NCBI RefSeq assembly: GCF_015351105.1
Contig: NZ_JADKRR010000004.1
Location: 124,001 to 188,000, forward strand
Direction of reading: 5' to 3'
DNA length: 64,000 nucleotides
From: Clavibacter sp. VKM Ac-2872
GTDB lineage: Bacteria > Actinomycetota > Actinomycetes > Actinomycetales > Microbacteriaceae
The translations under genes were made by a program, and so were the position numbers. Shown piece by piece: positions 59,970-64,000 of this stretch. Each line of letters opens with the position of its first letter. Position 1 is the first letter of the stretch. The notes below the pieces were generated by a model. It saw only the letters and a list, made by a program, of their open reading frames with translations. It was not told where the DNA came from and made no database searches.

Positions 59970-60965
59970 ATGTCGAAGATCCTCGGCACGGGAATCCAGG
60001 AGGGCCTCCTCCTCAAGCCCGTCAACTACCAGTGGGCCATGGACCTGTACGACCAGGCCGTCGCCAACACGTGGTTCCCCAACGAGATCCAGCTCGGCGA
60101 GGACATCGCGGATTTCAAGAAGATGACGGACGAGGAGCGCCACGCGATCACGTTCCTCATGAGCTACTTCAACCCGAACGAGCTCCTGGTGAACAAGGCG
60201 CTCGCGTTCGGCGTCTACCCCTACATCAACGCGCCGGAGTGCCACCTCTACCTGGCGAAGCAGATGTGGGAGGAGGCGAACCACTGCATGTCGTTCGAGT
60301 ACGTCCTGGAGACGTTCCCGATCGACCGCGAGGCCGCGTACAACTCCCACGTCGACATCCCGTCGATGGCGCGCAAGGAGGAGTTCGAGGTCAAGTTCAT
60401 CAAGCGCATGACCGAGCAGACCCTCGACATCACCACCACCGAGGGTAAGAAGGACTTCGTCCGGAACCTCGTCGCGTACAACGTGATCCTCGAGGGCATC
60501 TGGTTCTACTCGGGCTTCATGGTGTCGCTGTCGTTCCGCCAGCGGAACCTGCTGCGCAACTTCGGCTCGCTCATGGACTGGATCGTGCGCGACGAGTCGC
60601 TGCACCTCAAGTTCGGGATCAACCTCATCCTCACGGTGCTCGAGGAGAACCCCGACCTGCAGACGGAGGAGTTCGCCGCCGAGATCAAGCAGATGATCCT
60701 CGACGCCGTCGAGATGGAGGAGCAGTACAACCGCGACCTCCTGCCGAACGGCATCCTCGGGCTCAACGCGAACTACATCAACCAGTACGTGAAGTACCTG
60801 GCCGACCGCCGCCTCGAGGAGCTCGGCTTCGAGGCCGAGTACAAGGTCTCCAACCCGGCGAAGTGGATGGCGACGGCGAACGACACGCTGCAGCTCGTCA
60901 ACTTCTTCGAGTCGACCAACACGTCGTACGAGTCGAACGCGTCGGCCACCGTCGGCGCCAAGTAG
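59970..60965 (+). CDS. nrdB: Ribonucleotide reductase beta subunit, class Ic-like
   Basis: 331 residues, ferritin-like. The expected metal ligands are E71, E102, H105, E175, E209 and H212 (PNELLVNKAL, MWEEANHCMSFEY, VILEGIWF, VRDESLHLKF). The position of the tyrosyl radical is F109, with Y111 two residues on. Ligand spacing and the Phe match, residue for residue, the Mn/Fe class Ic protein of Chlamydia trachomatis as I recall it (E89, E120, H123, F127, Y129, E193, E227, H230). It should pair with NrdA to make deoxynucleotides aerobically without a Tyr radical. Confidence 0.95.
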   Translation: MSKILGTGIQEGLLLKPVNYQWAMDLYDQAVANTWFPNEIQLGEDIADFKKMTDEERHAITFLMSYFNPNELLVNKALAFGVYPYINAPECHLYLAKQMWEEANHCMSFEYVLETFPIDREAAYNSHVDIPSMARKEEFEVKFIKRMTEQTLDITTTEGKKDFVRNLVAYNVILEGIWFYSGFMVSLSFRQRNLLRNFGSLMDWIVRDESLHLKFGINLILTVLEENPDLQTEEFAAEIKQMILDAVEMEEQYNRDLLPNGILGLNANYINQYVKYLADRRLEELGFEAEYKVSNPAKWMATANDTLQLVNFFESTNTSYESNASATVGAK

Positions 60966-61002
60966 GACCGCGCGCCGCGGGAGACCGCGGCACCGCACCA
61001 CC

Positions 61003-61051
61003 GACGACGCCCGTGCCGCGCATCCACCCGGATGCCGGTGCGGGCGTCGTC
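61003..61051 (+). terminator. Terminator of the nrd operon
   Basis: Outer arms GACGACGCCCG and CGGGCGTCGTC with inner GCATCC/GGATGC pairs forming a long hairpin, 38 nt after the nrdB stop. Confidence 0.82.
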
Positions 61052-61094
61052 ATGCTCGCGCCGGCACCGGCCGGGACGGACAGGGAGAGGGAGC

Positions 61095-61628
61095 ATGACC
61101 GAGCAGCAGACCGAGGCGCGGCACGTCGCGCGCGACGGACGGGTCTACCGCACCGAGGTGGTCGGCTGGGATGACCCGCGCGGGGCACGGATCCGCGCGG
61201 CCATGGAAGCCGAGATGGACGTGCGGTACGAGGGGCGCCATGCGGACGACCCCGACTGGCCCGCGAAGGCGGCGGTGGCGTTCGCGTTCGACCCGGCCGA
61301 CGTGGAGGCCGTCGTGCTGCTCGTCCTCGACGGCGACGACCGGGACGCGGCGGCGCACGGCGTCATCCGGCACCTCGGCGACGAGCTCGAGCTGAAGAAG
61401 GTCGTCGTGGATCCGGCGCACCGCGGCACGGGCCTCTCCCGCGTGCTCATGGCGGAGCTGGAGCGCGTGGCGAGGGAACGCGGCGCGCGTCGGCTGATCC
61501 TGCAGACGGGCGACCGGCAGCCCGACGCGATCCAGCTCTACGCGACCGCGGGGTGGCTGCCCATCGACGTGTATCCGCCGTACATCCCGGTCACGAACTC
61601 GGTGTGCTTCGAGAAGCCGTTGCGCTGA
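61095..61628 (+). CDS. GNAT N-acetyltransferase
   Basis: 177 residues, ATG after gggagaggg. ELKKVVVDPAHRGTGLSRVLMAELERVARERGARRLILQTG is the acetyl-CoA-binding motif A/B (R-G-T-G), and PDAIQLYATAGWLPIDVYPPY completes the fold. Substrate unknown. Downstream of nrdB but separated by its terminator. Confidence 0.92.
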   Translation: MTEQQTEARHVARDGRVYRTEVVGWDDPRGARIRAAMEAEMDVRYEGRHADDPDWPAKAAVAFAFDPADVEAVVLLVLDGDDRDAAAHGVIRHLGDELELKKVVVDPAHRGTGLSRVLMAELERVARERGARRLILQTGDRQPDAIQLYATAGWLPIDVYPPYIPVTNSVCFEKPLR

Positions 61629-61656
61629 TCCGGCCCGGCGCTGCGAGCATGGGGCG

Positions 61657-62502
61657 ATGGAGATCCTCATCACGCCCGCCGAGCTCGACCATGCCCTGCG
61701 CACCCGCGACGACGTGCGCGTGCTCGACGTCCGGTGGTCGCTCGGCGGCCCTCCCGGCCGGCCGCTGCACGAGGCCGCGCACATCCCCGGTGCCGTGTAC
61801 GCCGACCTCGACACCGAGCTGTCGCGACACGGCGCTCCCGAGGAGGGTCGGCACCCGCTGCCCGCGACGGCCGACCTCGAGCGGGCGGCGCGCGCCTGGG
61901 GGATCCGGCAGGGCGACACGGTCGTCGTGCACGACGGGGGAGGCAACACGGCGGCCGCGCGCGCGTGGTGGCTGCTGCGGGACGCGGGGATCCGGGACGT
62001 GCGGATCCTCGACGGCGCGCTGCCCGCCTGGGTCGCAGCGGGGCTGCCGCTGGCGACGGGATCCGTCGTGCCCGAGCGGGGCGACGTGACGCTCACCCGC
62101 GGCGCTCTGCCCATCCTCGACGAGGACGCCGCCGCCGAGATCGCGCGCACGGGGACGCTCCTCGACGCGCGCGCGGGGGAGCGGTACCGCGGCGAGGTAG
62201 AGCCCGTGGATCCCCGGGCCGGCCACATCCCGGGCGCCGTGAGCGCGCCGACGGCCGGGAACATAGACGCGGACGGCGCCTTCCTCCCGGCCGACGTCCT
62301 CCGGGCGAGGTACGCCGCCCTCGGGATCCGGCCGGGTGACGCCGTCGGCGTCTACTGCGGCTCGGGCGTCACGGCCGCGCACGAGATCGCGGCGCTCGCC
62401 ATCGCGGGCATCGACGCGGCGCTGTACCCGGGATCCTGGTCGGCGTGGGCGAACCGGCCGGAGCTGCCCGCGGCGACGGGGGCGGCGCCGGGCCGCGACT
62501 GA
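61657..62502 (+). CDS. Tandem-rhodanese sulfurtransferase
   Basis: 281 residues with two rhodanese domains. The first (~1-125, VRVLDVRWSLGGPPGRPLHEAAHIPGAVYADLD) lacks a catalytic Cys. The second (~145-270) has C234 in VGVYCGSGVTAAHE. The CGSGVTA loop is typical of 3-mercaptopyruvate/thiosulfate sulfurtransferases. Cytoplasmic sulfur transfer or cyanide detoxification. Confidence 0.94.
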   Translation: MEILITPAELDHALRTRDDVRVLDVRWSLGGPPGRPLHEAAHIPGAVYADLDTELSRHGAPEEGRHPLPATADLERAARAWGIRQGDTVVVHDGGGNTAAARAWWLLRDAGIRDVRILDGALPAWVAAGLPLATGSVVPERGDVTLTRGALPILDEDAAAEIARTGTLLDARAGERYRGEVEPVDPRAGHIPGAVSAPTAGNIDADGAFLPADVLRARYAALGIRPGDAVGVYCGSGVTAAHEIAALAIAGIDAALYPGSWSAWANRPELPAATGAAPGRD

Positions 62503-62535
62503 CGACCCCGCCAGCAGACCCCGCCAGCAGACCCG

Positions 62536-64000
62536 TCAGCCGAGCCGGCCGTCGGCGAGCGTGAGCACCCGATCGGCGCGATCGGCCGCCCTCGCGCTGT
62601 GCGTGATGAGCAGGATCGCGACCCCCGTGCGCGTGCGCGCCTCGTCGAGGGCGTCGAGCGCCATCCGTTCGGCGGCGGCGTCGAGGGACGCGGTGATCTC
62701 GTCGCACACCAGCAGCGCCGGTGCGGCGGCCATCGCCCGGGCGATCGCGACGCGCTGGCGCTGACCGCCGCTCAGCTCGTGCGGCCGGCGTTCGAGGAGG
62801 CGCGGATCCAGCCCGAAGCGCGCCAGCAGCTCGGCGGGATCGGCGGCCGGGCACCCCCGGCGGACGGCGGCGCGACCCGCTCGCCCGATGGTCGCGCGGA
62901 CCGTCTCGCCCGGGTGCAGCGCGGCGCGCGAATCCTGGAGCACCAGCCCCACGAGCGGCTTCTCGGACCGGGAGCGGTCGTCGCCCGCCCACGGGATGCG
63001 GGTGCCCGCCAGGTCGAGCGCGCCGCGCTCGGGCACGAGGAGGCCGGCGACCGCCCGGCCGATGCTCGTCTTCCCGGACCCGGATCGGCCGCGGAGGGCG
63101 AGGATCCCGCCGGGCGGGATGCGGAAGGACGCCGCATCGACCACCGCGTGCGCGCCGAAGCGGATGCGGAGATCCGAGACCTCCACGACGGGTGCGACCG
63201 GCCGGGCGAGGTCCATTCCGGCGGGCGGGACCGGTGCGGCCGCGCGCGCCTCGGCGGTCACCGGACCGCGGGCGCGCGGAGGCGGCGCGGCGGTCGGCGC
63301 CGGGCCGGGTCCCCCCGCCCCGTCGCGCAGGGTGACGACGCGTGCGCCGGTGCGCGCGAGCACGTCGGGCGCATGGCTCGCGAGGACGACGGCCGGGAGC
63401 CACGGGAGGCGGGCGACGTGCCGCGCGACCAGGTCGGCGGTCTCGGCGTCCAGGGCGCTCGTCGGCTCGTCGAGGAGGACCACCGCGGGACGGCCGGCGA
63501 GGAGCGCCGCCAGGATCACGCGCTGCGCCTGGCCGCCGGAGAGCTCGGATCCGCGGCGACCCAGCAGCGCGGGGTCGAGGTGCGCGTCGCGCGCGGCCTC
63601 GAGCGCGAGCCGGCCCAGGTCCGCGCGGCCGGGGCGGACGGCGGACCGCCGAGCCGCCTGGCGGATGTGATGGAGCGCGGTGCGCGCGGGATCGAGGGCG
63701 CTCGCGGGATCCTGCGGCACGTGCCGGACGACCCGTCCGCGGAGGAGGCGGCGGCCGGCCTCGGTGAGGGGATCCACGCCGTGGACGCGGACGCTCCCCG
63801 CGACGACCCGGGTCCCGGGGGAGAGGTGCCCGACGAGCGCGTGCAGGAGGGTCGACTTGCCGCTGCCGGACGGCCCGGACAGCCCGACGACCTCGCCGGA
63901 CGCGACGCGGAGGTCGATCCGGTCGAGGAGCGTCGGCGCGGTGCCGCTCGCGTCGGCCGCGCCGCGGATCACGAGGCCGCTGACCTCGATGGCGGGGCTC
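62536..64000 (-). CDS. Dual-ATPase ABC transporter ATP-binding protein, 5' end beyond window
   Basis: About 488 visible residues. Two complete ABC domains in one chain. The first has GPSGSGKST, LSGGQAQRV and VVLLDEPTSALDAET (DppD/OppD-like). The second has GRSGSGKTS, LSGGQRQRV and LLVCDEITASLDAAA (DppF/OppF-like). The frame stays open to the window edge with SPAIEVSGLV before the internal GTG at 63972, so the true start lies further on. Fits a peptide or nickel importer with fused ATPases; permease genes are probably just outside. Confidence 0.92.
   Translation of the reverse strand, partial: SPAIEVSGLVIRGAADASGTAPTLLDRIDLRVASGEVVGLSGPSGSGKSTLLHALVGHLSPGTRVVAGSVRVHGVDPLTEAGRRLLRGRVVRHVPQDPASALDPARTALHHIRQAARRSAVRPGRADLGRLALEAARDAHLDPALLGRRGSELSGGQAQRVILAALLAGRPAVVLLDEPTSALDAETADLVARHVARLPWLPAVVLASHAPDVLARTGARVVTLRDGAGGPGPAPTAAPPPRARGPVTAEARAAAPVPPAGMDLARPVAPVVEVSDLRIRFGAHAVVDAASFRIPPGGILALRGRSGSGKTSIGRAVAGLLVPERGALDLAGTRIPWAGDDRSRSEKPLVGLVLQDSRAALHPGETVRATIGRAGRAAVRRGCPAADPAELLARFGLDPRLLERRPHELSGGQRQRVAIARAMAAAPALLVCDEITASLDAAAERMALDALDEARTRTGVAILLITHSARAADRADRVLTLADGRLG

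Noticed and set aside
57228-61001. 1257-codon open frame antisense to nrdA-nrdB
   Set aside because: Complement of two highly conserved genes; its protein is repetitive and unlike any family.

Overview
The window is from a high-GC actinobacterium, most likely Microbacteriaceae and plausibly Clavibacter. The evidence is very high GC with G/C-ending codons, an Lsr2 nucleoid protein, a galU / rimJ-type acetyltransferase / SepX-like divisome locus, a secreted GH5-CBM2 cellulase resembling chromosomal Clavibacter CelB, GTG starts, and many genes whose start codon sits 6-7 nt after a TANNNT -10 box (leaderless mRNAs). No rRNA, insertion sequence, integrase or CRISPR array is present; there are two tRNA genes, Arg(CCU) and Ala(CGC).

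Layout. 1-7.2 kb: tail of a cold-shock-domain protein, a DUF3027 protein with an 18-Asp tail, serC, a DtxR-type regulator, a secreted NlpC/P60 hydrolase, an HNH endonuclease preceded by a His-rich mini-ORF and a hairpin, and an S9 peptidase. 7.2-10.1 kb: a BTAD-domain regulator, an LPXTG surface protein with a Thr-Pro stalk, and lsr2. 10.4-18.1 kb: a YrdC-like gene and a leftward catabolic operon (NCS1 permease, HyuA-type hydantoinase/oxoprolinase subunit, two DUF917 proteins, PucR regulator). 18.3-20.9 kb: an accessory locus with two related membrane proteins, an exported protein whose start is thrown out of frame by a GGCA tetranucleotide repeat, and a frameshifted second copy of that protein.

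20.9-32.8 kb: after an LLM oxidoreductase comes the most unusual part. Six paralogous proteins of about 190-215 aa (N-terminus MHV-x-x-LG, C-terminal half resembling PqqD/RRE winged helices) lie with a VirD4/HerA-type ATPase, two tiny exported proteins translationally coupled to paralogs, a solitary HSDR_N nuclease, a PH-like membrane protein and an LppM-like lipoprotein. All but the nuclease are on the minus strand, with gaps that suggest one long operon starting next to tRNA-Arg(CCU). I do not recognise it as a described system.

32.9-46 kb: a large helicase-like protein that has lost its Walker A lysine and Walker B glutamate, mscL, an FmdB zinc ribbon, 5-formyl-THF cyclo-ligase, galU, a GNAT, a SepX-like protein, tRNA-Ala, cellulase, a methyltransferase and small conserved proteins. 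45.7-51.8 kb: a LacI regulator, a sugar ABC transporter and a GH51 arabinofuranosidase form an arabinoside-use cluster. 51.8-57 kb: an HtrA-like protease, an aldo/keto reductase, a lipoprotein and an MFS transporter. 57-61 kb: class I ribonucleotide reductase with two oddities: NrdB has the ligand pattern of class Ic (Phe at the radical-Tyr position, all-Glu carboxylates), and NrdA lacks its C-terminal redox cysteines, which appear instead in a separate overlapping 25-codon ORF. 61-64 kb: a GNAT, a tandem rhodanese and the start of a dual-ATPase ABC transporter running off the window.
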